Below, piece after piece: positions 32,415 through 44,500 of a DNA stretch of 64,000 bases. The stretch spans positions 248,001-312,000 of the forward strand of contig JAHLKF010000020.1 in assembly GCA_025558075.1 (NCBI GenBank), read 5' to 3'. A program made the position numbers and the translations under genes. Below the pieces are notes generated by a model. The model saw nothing but the letters and a program-made list of their open reading frames with translations, searched no databases and was not told where the DNA came from. The DNA comes from Gaertneriomyces semiglobifer. Its lineage: Eukaryota > Chytridiomycota > Chytridiomycetes > Spizellomycetales > Spizellomycetaceae. Numbering within the stretch: position 1 is the stretch's first letter; every line of letters starts with the position of its first letter.

Positions 32415-33551
32415 ATGTCCAACCTTCAATTCCTTACCACGTTCAAGGGCATCGCAGACCTCACAACCCATACCAGCTCCATCCCGTCTCCTGGTCCCTC
32501 CCAAGTCCTTGTCAAAATTCATGCAGTCTCGCTCAATTACCGCGATATAGAAGTCATTCAGGGCCAGTATGGGCATCATAAGAGCTTGGGCGATCAAAAC
32601 AGCGGTGACGCTGAGGGCTTAGTGCCTTGCTCTGATATGTCTGGCGAGATCATCAAAGTGGGAGACGGGGTTCAGGAATGGAAGGTTGGAGATCAAGTGT
32701 TGAGTACGTTCATACAAGGACATGTGGCCGGAGAAATCAAGGAAGGTCGGTAACATGGCCCATCTGTTCGTCAACCCACCCTTTGGGCTATGAAAGACTC
32801 ATACTGAATTCAAACAGAGGACATGTCGACAGGCTTAGGCCTACCGCTCACAGGAGTGCTCCAACAGTACCGTTTGTTTCCTGCCCACGCCCTAGTCCGT
32901 AAGCCCGCATACCTCACCCACATCGAAGGTTGTACGCTGCCCATCGCAGCCGTCACAGCGTGGAACGCGTTCCACTGCGTGCAACCCTTGAAAAGCGGAG
33001 ACCGGGTCCTCCTTCAAGGCACAGGGGGGGTCAGCATTGCAGCCGCTCAAATAGCGAAAGCCTCTGGCGCCCGCGTGATTCTCGTCAGTGGCAGTCCGGA
33101 GAAAATCGAACGTGCTGTCCAAGATATTGGGATAGATATCAGCATAAACTACAAGGAGACACCTAATTGGGATGAAAAAGTACTGGAAATCACCGGTGGG
33201 AGAGGGGTGGACCATATTCTTGAAGTAACTGGTCAATCCACCTTGGAAAAGTCGTTTTCTTGCATTCGCTTCGGGGGCCAGATTTCTTGTATTGGATATG
33301 TATCCGGTAAAGGACCGACGGACGGGCAGTACAATCTAAACGTACTGGCATTGAGGAGAGGCGTTACGATTAAAGGAATTTTGGTGGGTGGCCGAGACAT
33401 GTTTGAGGATATGTTACGGGCCTATGAAACCAACAAAATCAAACCCATTGTTGATCGAGTTGTTGGGTTCGATAAGGAAGAGGTGACGAGCGCCTTTGAA
33501 TATGTTAAGCAGGGAGGACACTATGGGAAGGTGGTCATAAAGGTAGCCTGA
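32415..33551 (+). CDS. NAD(P)-dependent medium-chain dehydrogenase/reductase
   Basis: Exons 32415-32745 and 32818-33551 (72-nt intron) give 354 aa, a usual length. The GroES-like N-terminal domain has VKIHAVSLNYRDIEV, PCSDMSGEIIKVG and WKVGDQV; the Rossmann part has LLQGTGGVSIAAAQIAKASG, the nucleotide-binding Gly-rich loop. The substrate-side positions carry NYRD rather than zinc ligands, and no structural four-Cys zinc loop is seen, so it belongs with zinc-free quinone oxidoreductase-like or YogA-type alcohol dehydrogenases. It likely reduces quinones, enones or aldehydes in the cytosol with NADPH; the substrate is not readable. It is not linked to neighbours. Confidence 0.9.
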
Positions 33552-33927
33552 GGGTTTGTTTTTGTAACCTTTGAACAATTCGGGTTGCATCACGGAGAGT
33601 ACAGGAAGCAACGGGTCTTACTTTGCGGTCGTTATCATTTCTTAACTGCCTCGGGCCATGTAAGAGGTAATCAAATCAAACGCGGCAGGTTCATGCAAAG
33701 CTTAATGATTGGAGTAGGGACATTTAGGGACAATGACGCGGATGTCCGGGAGATCTAGACTCTAGCGTTCTAGCGTCTAGTCTGATCCAAACATGTAGCT
33801 GGCACTCAGGCAAACAAGTATTCCCAAAATGTGACCCGCGGCAACTTGTAAGTCGCCGTTGGTTGTTGGATATACGTCAAACGCTTGCCTGTCCCACTGG
33901 TTTCGCCTGCGATAAACAAAAGGTTTG

Positions 33928-35000
33928 TCAACTGCAGGTTTTGCGTGTGGAATACGAGAACCGAAGAAACCTACTGTGCGATGTCAAAAGATAATACCGG
34001 CACATTGCATGCACTACAAGACGCAAAAAGGGAGTATCCAGATGAAGACACAGTGGACGCGAAATCTCTTCCTCGCCCTCCTCTCCATCGACCTCATCAG
34101 CTTCGATGATCACCCATCCATTATCTTTCGTAGCGCGCTGCTCGTGACCAGCACGACGACCTGCCATAACGGCATCAATAAGCAGTTTCTCGACTTCTTT
34201 CACAACATCGTGGCCGATGCTGTTACTCCTCCTAAGTTGTGTCCTCAATCGCCTGTCGATTTTCGTCAAATTTTCTTCCCCAGGTTGACTCCCTTTGCGA
34301 ACGTTTTGCTTTTGCGTGGTAGCAATGAAAATGTCATTGATGCGCTTCACCTGATCCACACTCGCATTGACAAAGACTTTGCGTAGTTCCGTTTCCAACA
34401 CGTGGATAAACGTCGACGGGGGCCGTACCAACGGCGGACCGGGATACAAGTCGTTGATATGCAAGTACTCGGGTTCATCAACGAGGTTCGGAATCAATGG
34501 GTGATCCGTAAAGTTTTTGTTATCGTGGCGTCGTCGTCGGCGAGTGCCTTTTCTCCCGGGACGCAGACGGCGGGTAAGGGAATCTCTAGGCGCACGGTAT
34601 ACCACCTTTTTGGACTTGGGACTGTCTTTCGCCAGCGTGGAAGTTTTCACCAAGACGGGTGATGACGGTGGTTCCGGAAGTATGACCCGCGGAGAACCGC
34701 GGATACTGCTGCTGTGGTGATGGACATCGCCATGGCTTTCCAGCTCGTGTGTCTGATGACCCAGTGCAGTAGACGGGGGTTCGACTTGCGTCAGAGAGGC
34801 GGCCACACCGAGAGTCGTTCCTCTGTACACAAGAGGAAACGGAGAGGAAACAACATCAACCGGTGCAAGGTTATACTCAATGCGGTGTCCCAATACCGAC
34901 GGCTTAAGCTCGTCCCGCCCCCCGTGTTGCTCCGCCAATCTACACTGAGTCGCCAAACCTACCTGGGCCTCCTCCTCTCAGGGGTAGCGTCTACGGCCAT
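33928..35000 (-). CDS. R3H-domain protein with R3H-associated region
   Basis: The main exon ends at a TGA at 33928-33930. It contains a basic stretch RRLRPGRKGTRRRRRHDN followed by HPLIPNLVDEPEYLHINDLY, resembling the R3H-associated N-terminal region, a predicted helix ending in RINDIFIATTQ, and at the C-terminus FLRLVVHAMCRYYLLTSHS, which fits the R3H single-stranded nucleic acid binding domain. Likely an RNA or ssDNA binding protein in nucleus or cytoplasm. The N-terminus is unresolved: the large exon has no early ATG, so a small first exon must exist. An ATG at 35000 (MAVDATPERRRP, then a GTAGGT donor) is a candidate, but I could not confirm the acceptor. Confidence 0.7.
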
Positions 35001-35339
35001 AGCGTACTGCGCCTTTCGTGAAAAGTTGGTGAGTTGTCTTGAAGCTAAAGAAGTGAAGGGTTAGTACCAGCCGTCCTGCTACCTTTCTCTCTCAGACTAT
35101 GCCGGCCCTAGTCGACTAACTACTAGGTCCGTTCTTCCTGGCGCTGTTGTCGACAGGACGGGAGGTTGTGGTTGACCACCCGGTTATGAAATATTTCTGC
35201 GAGTGCGGAGAGTGTGACTAAGACACGCCCTTTGCGTGCGTAATAAATATAAAGTCAGATGCTCGCGGTACTATGTAAAAAATAAATGTACAAAGGATGC
35301 TCCTCGTCTGCGAGAGCTTATGTTACAACGCTGGTCATG
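35001..35339 (+). other. Spacer, R3H gene 5' side to CLC gene 3' end
   Basis: Holds the upstream region of the R3H gene and the 3' flank of the CLC gene. No gene or repeat seen. Confidence 0.4.
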
Positions 35340-38300
35340 CTAGCCAGCCATCCAATCTCCCCCCAGCTCCTTATATCTGGTTCCCGCGACACCTCGCCTC
35401 AACAAGTCCTTCTTAGTAATGACTCCTCGCACGGTGCCTCCTTCCACAACCAGCACATATCTCAACCCCATCTTTTTGAAAAGCTCCAAAACAAGCTCTA
35501 ACGGCCATAATGGTGATATCGTGATGGGAGTTTGATCCGTCCAGGGTCGAAGGTCCAAATAAGGTGGTTCACCCGGCGAAAGGTTCATACTCACTGCGCT
35601 AAGGGGCGAAGACGTCTCGGACGTAAAGGTGACCGGAGTTGTGGCAGCCAATTGGGAAAATTCTGCTTTTGCTTGTTCTAGAAGAAAAAAACCATAGGAT
35701 CAGTCAACCGCGCCTGATGCTCCTCGAACGAACTTCCATTACCAAGCGCGTAACGAACTTCAGCTCCTCCCACCCATCCGCTTAATCTCCATTCCTCTCG
35801 ACTCTCCACAACTGGATAGCCTTTAAACCCTCGTCCTCGTTCGCCAACAATCTCAAGGGCCAGCTCAAGATCACCCACTTCCATGCCTTCCCAAAGTACT
35901 TCCAAATCTCCGCTCTTTGTCATCACATCGTTGGCAGTCAGCGCATCGTTCGACGTGGGTTTATCATAGGATGTATGTGGATCAAGGTACGGGTACCCAT
36001 TAAGATGTATCAGCGCGTCGTATATCGACTCTGGGCAGAGAAAGTCGGCTGTCCACTTGGAGGTCATGATGGTGAGCATAATGGGCAAGACTACATAAGG
36101 GACACACCGAGTCAGGACGGCTTCGGGTAGCTAGTTAACATTAAAACGAAGAGAGCTTACTGTACGTCAAAGCACCCGTCAGCTCAAACATGATCACTGT
36201 CAAACTGACAGTCATCCGTGTGACTCCTCCAAGAGCTGCCGCAGCACCAACCATTGCATACGTTCCTGGAGTCACGCATTCTTCCTGCGGCTTACACGAG
36301 GCAAACAGAAACGAATGAGGATACGCATTCTGCCAGAGCTGCATCATAATGCCAAGGGCACGCCCGATGGTCGCCCCAACAGCCATCGATGGGATAAATA
36401 TTCCAGCGGGGACGCGTATCCCGAACGTGAAAACGGTGAGTACGATCTTGATGGCGCAAGCAAGTAACAGATACTTGATAATGCCCGCAAGAGCTGGACC
36501 AGGTGCACTAAGAAACACACGTCTGATCAGCTCATCCACATTTTCCAAACAAGACGCGTAACAGACGCTCCCACCTGCATAGTCCATAGAAATCCTCCTC
36601 TGTCTCGACGCATTCCCGAAACAGGTTTGCCACGAGCTCGACTGTGCTCACCCTCATAAAAGGCACCCCAAAAGCAATCAGACATGTCAAGGCCGCTACG
36701 GCGGTCACCTCCCACACCTGGTATCGCCTTAACCAAGATGTCCTTCGGAATTCGGCCACCTTGATATTCATCCGAATGAAAAAGGCACCGTACAGACCAC
36801 CGAGTATGCCAAGGAGTACAAACATCGGCAGCTCAAATCCATGCCAAGCTCGCTTATACTCCACGGCAAATAGAACCAGCTTGCCGGTCCGGAACGGGTT
36901 CATGAGCTGTAACGCAATAGCAGCCACCATCGCGCAAAAAAAGGACCGCCACATTGTTTTATATGGGAAGTAATACGACACTTCCTGAAGGAAACGTGCC
37001 CGTCAGTGTTTCATCGTATACACGCGGCGCAAGAACATGGGGCGGAAGACTTACTTCGAGGGAGAACAAGACTCCACCAATCGGCGCACCAAAGGCCACG
37101 CTCACACCTGCTGCACTACTGGCACTCAGAATCTCTCGTCTTTTGCCTTCATTCTTTCCGTACTTGTCGAACAATCTTGCAAGGATGTTTCCAACACAGC
37201 AGGCAACGTGGACAAGGGGACCCTCTTTTCCAAGCGACAGGCCCGAACCAACAGATAACGATAGGCCAATACATTTGACAATCAAGGTCCATCCGCCAAG
37301 AAACTTTCTGATGACGAACCCGCCCAGGATCGTCTTTACTTCCGGGATTCCAGACCCAGCAGCATATCTGGGCAACAAAATGCGTTAGGTAAACCAGTCA
37401 CAGAACATACCAAGCCAATGCAAGAACAACTTACGGTGCGTAGTACTTTACCAAACCGGCGCTCATCACCGCAAACGTCACTCCGAACGCCACGTACATG
37501 GCATACTCGGCCCAGAACCCCACCAGTCCTGTCACGCCAAACGCCTGATTCCAATCACGCCAAACATCGCACTTTTCCGCTCCATCCACCCCTTGGCAGC
37601 AAAACTTGCGGTTCAAATAAAACCCCGCCGTACAGTACCCATCCTTTATATCACTAGCCCATTCTGAGGCGACATCGATATAAGCGGCTAGAATACCAGT
37701 TACCGCACCTAATACGGTAGAGAAAAAAACGCATGATTACTTTCTTTTGTATTGAGAGTGAATGTGGGTGTGTGTGCCCGTACTGTACCAATGATGAACA
37801 CCAGAATCCATGCTTGACAGGCATCGTAGGCTTGTTGTAACCTTCCTCGAAGCCCTCTCAGTTTCTTCAAATTCCTAACACGAACACGTTCCTTGGATAG
37901 ATCATGGATCCAATCTGTGAACAGGGGTGAGGGGAAATGGAGGTTCTTAGTCAGTCATCAATATACAGGTTTTTTCAACACCTCGAGCATAGAACGAACC
38001 ACTTCTTACCAATTGTAGTGAAATCGCTATACACCACTCGTCGTCCTGAGCTTTCCAAGGCCCAATCGGGGTCCGAAGGGTCGTAATGGTCTCTCTATCC
38101 ATGACAGCAGTGTGAAGTCTTTTGACTCACATAAACCACAAGGGATCCCATTTACCTTGGTCTCATCGCTCAACCCATAGTACGTCCCTGGTGGTCTTCC
38201 CGTCTCAATATCCCGGTTCCAAGAAGTAAGCCTTCCAAGAAGTCCTTTCCCCTTCCCACTCACTCGGCGCTTAAACGAATTCCTAAACCAAACAACATCA

Positions 38301-38516
38301 TTCAGTACCGTTTTCGCATCAAACCCCGCAAACAAGGAAAACGCTCTCTAACCTATTAACGGCATCATCGCTCCCTCCCAGCGACACACCAGCAGCCAAC
38401 GCCGCATCCCGCGCATCGTCCTGATCCGCTTCCTCAATCGTATCCGTACTGGTTCGCGTGGGGGACAACAAGGGTTCCGCAGATAAGGAATGAGCCGAGG
38501 ACAACGGGAGGCGCAT
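35340..38516 (-). CDS. CLC-family chloride/proton antiporter, two CBS domains
   Basis: A gene of about ten or more exons starting at ATG 38516 (38516-38353, 38282-38156 and so on) and ending at TAG 35340. Signature segments in order: GSGIPE (anion site), GKEGPLVH with the gating glutamate, [15 protein letters not shown] where the second Glu is the proton glutamate, and [18 protein letters not shown]. Presence of both glutamates supports an H+/Cl- exchanger rather than a channel. Two cytosolic CBS domains follow ([15 protein letters not shown]... and [23 protein letters not shown]...). The layout matches the CLC-3/4/5/Gef1 group, which acidifies Golgi, endosomes or vacuoles. The N-terminus ([14 protein letters not shown]) is acidic. 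Internal introns are 60-110 nt; some edges are approximate. Confidence 0.92.
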
Positions 38517-38934
38517 GAGACAAGGTCGTCCACCCTTTCTGTCTTGGAGACTTTTTACTTTCTTTTAATTGGGTTTCTTTTACGGGAGCGAGTGGAGTGG
38601 ATGGATATGAGGCGCTTTTTTTTTTCTGGGCTCCAAACTTGGAATCGTAGATATGATCTTCAGGAGGACACAGATAGGAAGAAGAAGCAGCAAAGGGGTA
38701 TCCCAAAACAACAAGCTTTACAGTATATCGAAATGTAATCGTAAAAAAAGGGGTGTAGTTCCCCTGCCAAAAGTTTAAATGACAAAAGTTCGACACAACG
38801 CGCAGGTGTTCGTCCGCGTTCGTGAAATGAAACCCAGTGGTTGTCTACCTAAAGCAAACCTTGACATATAACGAATTCCATGATTCAGTGATCCTCATCA
38901 GCTACCGCAGCAGCAACGTCCGAAATCACATCTG
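38517..38934 (+). other. 5' flank of the CLC gene
   Basis: About 420 bp with T-rich runs (a T10 run near 38617) and no convincing coding frame. Probably the CLC promoter region. Confidence 0.4.
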
Positions 38935-39036
38935 GTCGCACTTTAGCGACACTCTTAACCGCGGATTATCCATAGACACCTCCACTCATCGAACACAAAA
39001 TGCTATTTTACTCTGGGTATACAGTTGGATTAGGCA
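38935..39036 (+). repeat. Duplicated tRNA-Met upstream flank, copy B
   Basis: Begins GTCGCACTTTAGCGACACTC and shares several blocks, in order, with 27382-27508, with small indels. It immediately precedes the tRNA-Met pseudogene. Confidence 0.8.
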
Positions 39037-39115
39037 GTCGCCAAGCGTTCAGAGGAAGCGCGCGGGGCTCATATACATAACCCCGAGGTCCCTGGATCGA
39101 AACCAGGTAGTGCTA
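39037..39115 (+). pseudogene. Initiator tRNA-Met pseudogene
   Basis: The 3' half is nearly intact (GAGGTCCCTGGATCGAAACC), and the D-arm part AGAGGAAGCGCGCGGGGCTC is present. The 5' acceptor strand and first bases are lost or altered, position 69 is changed (GTAGTGCT for GTGGTGCT), and six extra bases (TACATA) sit right after A37, where tRNA introns occur. Without a matching 5' acceptor it cannot fold fully. A T4 run follows. Confidence 0.8.
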
Positions 39116-39460
39116 ATACTCGTTTTGTCTTTTCCCAATAATCCTGGCTGGGAATATTTTACAGCTGCCCCCCAAATCAACGAAACAAATAAGATAGTCA
39201 AGACGACATTCGACAGAATGAGGTCCATTGTATTAATTGTCAACCACCCAAGGCGATGCGAGTATACATACGTCCGAACTACAATCGAACGGAGACAGTC
39301 CATCAGCTAACAGGCTTTCTAAGTGAATCGGAAAACTATAAACAGGTGTTTGCGGGGAAGAACTAGAAAGAAAAAAAATGTACAAAGTTGTGTGCAAGAC
39401 ATCCTCAAGAAAGCGCAAAAGGATGTAAAGCTCTGCTTGGCCAGCAAGAGGGTAATGTCA
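39116..39460 (+). other. Spacer between tRNA pseudogene and next gene
   Basis: About 345 bp, 3' side of the minus-strand gene at 39461-40351. Short open frames only; nothing supported. Confidence 0.4.
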
Positions 39461-40351
39461 TCACGCCCTGAACCGCTTCAATTCAGGAAATTCCTCCAGG
39501 ACGTCTATTTTGGCGGGTGGAATGGAAGTTGGGTTGGCGGAGGGCATATTAGGAGTGGCGGATGGTGGCAGCGAAGGAAGCGATTCGACGATGACAGTGA
39601 ATCTGCCAACCTTGTGAACTGCTGGAGGACGCTCAGGCGAGGATGTTGACGTTCGAGGAATGGATGACACCGAGGTGGCGGAATAAGCGGAAAGTGCAGG
39701 TGACGGTGGAGATAGTTGAAGGGATGCTGCTGGTGGCTTGAAAAAGTCCGGGTCGAGGATGGAGGGTATACTGGGTATCCTTGATGATGATGCAGACGAG
39801 ATGTTGGAGACGGATGCAGAAACGGGTTGAGAATGTGTAATTTGATCTTCTTCAGAATCGGTCGAGAATAGCACCTTGATTTGGGCACGGGCAGCAAACT
39901 CACGCGCTGATAAATGTTCGGTCATTTGAGAGTCATCATCGAGTACGGTTTCCTTGCCCACATCGTCCGAAAGTACGATCGACACTGGTGACGCTTGCTT
40001 GTCGTCGCTCTCGTGGGCGTCAATCAGAGTTTGCGACACGTCCTGCTTTTGCATTTGGGTCTGCTGGAATCCATGGGGCCGAACGACTCGACCCATGAGG
40101 GCCTTGACCTTTTCGGTTACATTTCCACTTCGTCTCTTTTTCCTGTGTGAACCATATGTCTCTGTCGGCAGCGGTATCGTGACATGGTGATGCTCTTTGG
40201 TGTGAAGTTTGAGAAATGACAGGAACGACCTAATGGTGTTGTGCGTCTGGCCTGTAAATGTCCGTTTCAAGGGCAACACGAATGCGGTATCAGTAAGTGG
40301 TGGTAGTGGAGGTGATGCTGGTGGAAAGGGTGCTGCTGTCGTCGAGGCCAT
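39461..40351 (-). CDS. Hypothetical Ser/Pro-rich protein, 296 aa, RFxV-like motif
   Basis: An uninterrupted 297-codon frame from ATG at 40351. The first 20 residues are Ala/Pro-rich, then comes a short folded-looking stretch (LPLKRTFTGQTHNTIRSFLS) and a basic KKRRSG patch. The rest is Ser/Pro/Asp-rich and likely disordered. Near the C-terminus is VHKVGRFTVIVES, which resembles the RFxV docking motif for the conserved C-terminal domain of SPAK/OSR1-type kinases. No enzyme domain. It could be a signalling adaptor; that is an inference from one motif. The gene may have unseen introns. Confidence 0.55.
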   Translation of the reverse strand: MASTTAAPFPPASPPLPPLTDTAFVLPLKRTFTGQTHNTIRSFLSFLKLHTKEHHHVTIPLPTETYGSHRKKRRSGNVTEKVKALMGRVVRPHGFQQTQMQKQDVSQTLIDAHESDDKQASPVSIVLSDDVGKETVLDDDSQMTEHLSAREFAARAQIKVLFSTDSEEDQITHSQPVSASVSNISSASSSRIPSIPSILDPDFFKPPAASLQLSPPSPALSAYSATSVSSIPRTSTSSPERPPAVHKVGRFTVIVESLPSLPPSATPNMPSANPTSIPPAKIDVLEEFPELKRFRA

Positions 40352-40965
40352 GTGAGGAGTGTCGTCTGGTGGGTTTTCGTTTTGGATCTACTGCTTTTCC
40401 CAAGTAGGTCTCCCCAAGTGGGAGAGGCCGATGGAACAGCCGACGTGACACCAATGGAACGTAGATCCCGTTAGATCCTCACACGGTCGGCAGCAATGAA
40501 AGTCATGGTGAGTGTGCGGGTTACGTGTTATGCTCGGCGTGGTGGTGGCAGTGAAGCAATCAAAAAGAAATCCCTCAACACCCTTGACTCGTGTCAAATT
40601 CGCTCTCTCACGCTCGCTCCTTCTGATCGACAGCTCTCTCTCTCTAAATAGTATCTCTCTCTCAAGATACAAAGCGAAGGCGACCGGAGGGGAAGGGAAG
40701 CGCAGACTCTCTCTCTGCTCTCGCTCTGCCCTCTCTCGCTCTCTGCTGCAGTAGTTCCCCCCCACAAGCTCCCTCTTCCCCTTCATCCAAATCGCCCCCC
40801 AATCCAAATGCAATCATATTTTTTCTCATCAGAACAACGCAATTGTGGAAAAATCGGCGCGGAAAGTATCCACGTCACGTGTTTTTGAGTACACATTGTT
40901 ACGCATCACAATTCTGCACGTGTGAACAGCTCCAACATTTTTCGATATCGTAAGTTACCATCAGC
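40352..40965 (+). other. TC-rich promoter region with two E-boxes
   Basis: Upstream of the minus-strand gene at 40351, with a TCTC-rich tract from about 40601 to 40745 and CACGTG cores at 40876-40881 and 40917-40922, the latter 44 bp before the tRNA-Val. No coding frame is supported. Confidence 0.45.
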
Positions 40966-41039
40966 GGTTTCGTGGTGTAGTTGGTCATCACACCTGTCTA
41001 ACACACAGGAGGTCTCCAGTTCGAACCTGGACGAAACCA
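40966..41039 (+). tRNA. tRNA-Val (AAC)
   Basis: A 74-nt cloverleaf. The acceptor GGTTTCG pairs with CGAAACC, the anticodon loop is CTAACAC in CCTGT/ACAGG stems, the B box is GTTCGAACC, and the discriminator is A. A T5 run follows as terminator. No intron. The anticodon A34 is normally edited to inosine. Confidence 0.95.
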
Positions 41040-41543
41040 CTTTTTGCTTCATTTGTACCTCGGACTGACGCTACGTTTATTGTCCTGCCCGCTGCTGGTA
41101 TCAGAGAAAGAACAACATCACACGCAAAATGTTTAATATGTAGCCTGGTAAACCTCATCTATTCAGCTTGCTTGGTACTATACATGGGGGGGAATAACCT
41201 AACCTACTACCGTGATACACGGAGGAACTCTCCACATACATTTCCTTCGTCACGTCCCGTTTATGCAATAAATATTTACACACATATAAATGTGAAAAAG
41301 AAAGCTTTCAAAAAAAGATTGTTCACACCCTCTCAACACCTTCCGGGATAAGCTAAGCATGGCACGGCGACAGTGCCAAATGAGAGGTTGGGGGTAAGGT
41401 AGATCAGCGCGTGCGTGACCGGCACACACCAACGCACAACAAAACAAAAAGAATCAGATTTCCTGCCTCATCGTCTTGATATTCGACATCCGGTGTTTCA
41501 CACGTTGGCGTTTCCAAAACATTCGAGCCACAAACATTGGCAA
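41040..41543 (+). other. Spacer between tRNA-Val and histidine kinase 3' end
   Basis: About 500 bp: the tRNA terminator, then the 3' flank of the histidine kinase gene. No gene or repeat seen. Confidence 0.45.
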
Positions 41544-44500
41544 CTACAGCGACCCGCCGGTCGTGGATGTCGATGACGAGGTATCAATCGAGATATCCGC
41601 CTGCACTGTCTCCGTTACAGTTTGCGTTCCTTCCTTCTCCACTATTGTAATCTCCGTTTTACTTTTCATTTCCCAGGCATACGCATCTCCCGCTAACCCC
41701 GCGCTCGCCGCACCTCCAGTCGCCACAGCGGCACGACCACCCGTAACGTGGCCCTGCAACACTCGCTTCGGGAACTTGTTGATGATAGCATTCAGCTCAT
41801 TGATACGTAAAGGCTTTGTGATATATTCGTCCATTCCCGCATTCAAACACTTTTCACGATCACCAATCATGGCATGGGCCGTCACCGCGACAATCGGAAT
41901 CCGCTTGAGTGGGGTATCATGACCCATCTCCTTTTCCATATCCCGAATACGTTGGGTAGCTTCAAACCCTCCCATGATTGGCATCTGAACGTCCATCAAA
42001 ATCAAATCGAACCCGCCCCTAACAAACGCTTCCACTGCCAGTTTGCCATTACCGACAACAGTCACCTTGTGTCCAAACTTTTCCAAAATTTTCAGCGCCA
42101 GCTTTTGGTTGACCAAATTATCTTCTGCTAAAAGAATCTCATATTTGCCCACGTCGCTGCTCCCATTGCTTCCGTCACTGTTTCGAACAGTCCCGTCGGG
42201 ATTGCGTGCGCCCCCACTGTGCACACTTGACTCCAAAGCGGGTACCATGGCGTAGATGAGATCCTCTCTGGCCGCCGGAGATGACGCGTACGATGAAATC
42301 CCCATGTCAATGCACCATTTCATGTCCAATCTCATATGCGGCGATGACGCGAAAAGCACAACGGGAATGTATCTCAACCGGGTATCGTCCCTAACACGCT
42401 CGAGTGTGGGGAGAGAATTCAAAATGATGGTAGAGTACGTGGTGTGCTCGGCTTCATCAGACGCTTCCTTTAGCGTATGGACGACTGTAGGTGCAAGACC
42501 TAGCTGCTTCAACGATACGGCAAGATCCTGCATATCATGTGCAACATAATCTACTCCAGATGCCACAGGCACTATAGCCTGTGACTGCTTTGCGATCAGA
42601 TCCTCAGTGATAAGACCCCCGTCAATTCCTTCACGATCGTCCAAAAGCAACACTGGCGAGTTTCTGAATGCCGATAATTTTTGTTCAACATCCTCTGCAA
42701 TTTTCTTCGACAGCCTGAACCGTACACTGAAGAAGAATTGCGATCCCTGACCAAATGATGACCTGACCCATAGATCGCCACCCATTAGACCAACGAGACG
42801 TCTTGAGATAGTCAGCCCAAGACCAGTGCCACCAAACTTCCGAGTTGTAGATCCGTCGGCTAATAGATTTCAAAGCGCTTGTCTCAGTACAAAGTACAAC
42901 ACGCGACAACATAGCGTAACTCCCTCACCTTGACAAAAAGTATCAAAAATCAAGTCCAACTTGGACTCTTCAATTCCGATTCCAGTATCGGAGCAGCAGA
43001 ATACGAGCTCAACCTCGTCGCCAATAATTTCCTTGAAGCTTGCATGTAGGCTTACTTCACCTATTTGTCATGAAAAGAAAGGAGACAAAAGAAAAGCACA
43101 GAAAAGCACCAGGTTAACACCTCAAAACTACACCCGAAAAAAGCAAAAACAAACCCTGTTCTAATGACGGGTTTTTCATAATACCCTCAGAAGTAAACTT
43201 GATTGCATTGCCTGCATGATCGATAGCAGTAGAGATTTCACGGTTATTACATGAATCGGCACGTCCATAAGACCATGCATCGCACTTACCAACAAGATTC
43301 GTTATGACCTGTTTCAGTCTGAGGGGATCTCCAACCATGATGTCCGGGATTCCATTTTCAATATCAAATATCAGGGTAAGGCTCTTTTGATGTGCCCGGA
43401 CTGCCAACGTTTTCAACACAGAAAACACAACACTTCGCAAACTCATAGGAGTCTCTTCCATAACCATTCGTCCCGCCTCGATCTTTGAGATATCAAGGAT
43501 ATCATCAATAATACTCAATAGAGAATTGGCAAGGGAGGACACAATGATCAAGTTGTCCTTCTGCTGCCGTGTCAATTCTGTCTCAAGAGTCAACGCTGTC
43601 ATTCCAATGATACCGTTCATTGGCGTCCGAATTTCGTGAGACATGTTGGCCAAGAACTCGGATTTAGCACGGTTAGCTAACTCGGCAGCTTCCCTCGCCG
43701 CTGTGTTCTTCTGGATTGAGTCTCGTAACGTCAACACCATTTGGTTGATCTTGCTTTTCAAACTGGCCATCTCGCCTTCGACTTTGATGTCGATCAGTCG
43801 GGTAAAATCGCCATCAGTGGCAGCGGCGGTGATATCTGCAAAAGCTCGCACTTGGGAAGTAAGGTTTGCAGCCATTGTGTTGACATTTACAATGATTGTC
43901 CTCCATGTCCCTTCGACGTCGTCGACTTGGGCTTGTACCCCAAGCTTGCCTTCTGTGCCGACTTCGCGAGCAACACGCGTGACCTATTACGACAGGAACG
44001 TGCCTCAGTAACGCTCCCGAACTCCCATCATCCTCTGAAAGACTTACCTCTGCAGCAAAAGTTCTCAACTGATCCACCATCCGGTTGACGGTATCTTTTA
44101 GTTCTAGAATTTCTCCACCACCCTCGACAACAATTTTCCTTCCTAGATCACCACGCGCTACCGCTTTTGTGACGTTCGCAATGTCTCTTACTTGCCGTGT
44201 CAAGTTCGCCGCCATTGCATTCACGCTGTTCGTTAGCTCCTCCCAAATACCGGCAACGTCCTTGACAACTGCCTGACCGCCCAGTTTGCCCTCGGATCCT
44301 ACCTCGCGGGCTACGCGGGTTACTTCACTAGCAAACAATCGTAGTTGGTCCACCAAAGAATTGACGGTTTCCTTGAGTTCCAACATTTCTCCACGAACGT
44401 CAACCTCGATTTTGGAAGACAAATCTCCTCGCGCGATGCACTTTGATACTCGACCAATATCTCGTACTTGAGTCTATCCATTCCATACAGTCAGTATGCA

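Noticed and set aside
39037..39115. Functional tRNA-Met with a 6-nt intron
   Set aside because: The 5' acceptor strand does not pair with the 3' end, so it is called a pseudogene; the insertion is kept as a finding only.
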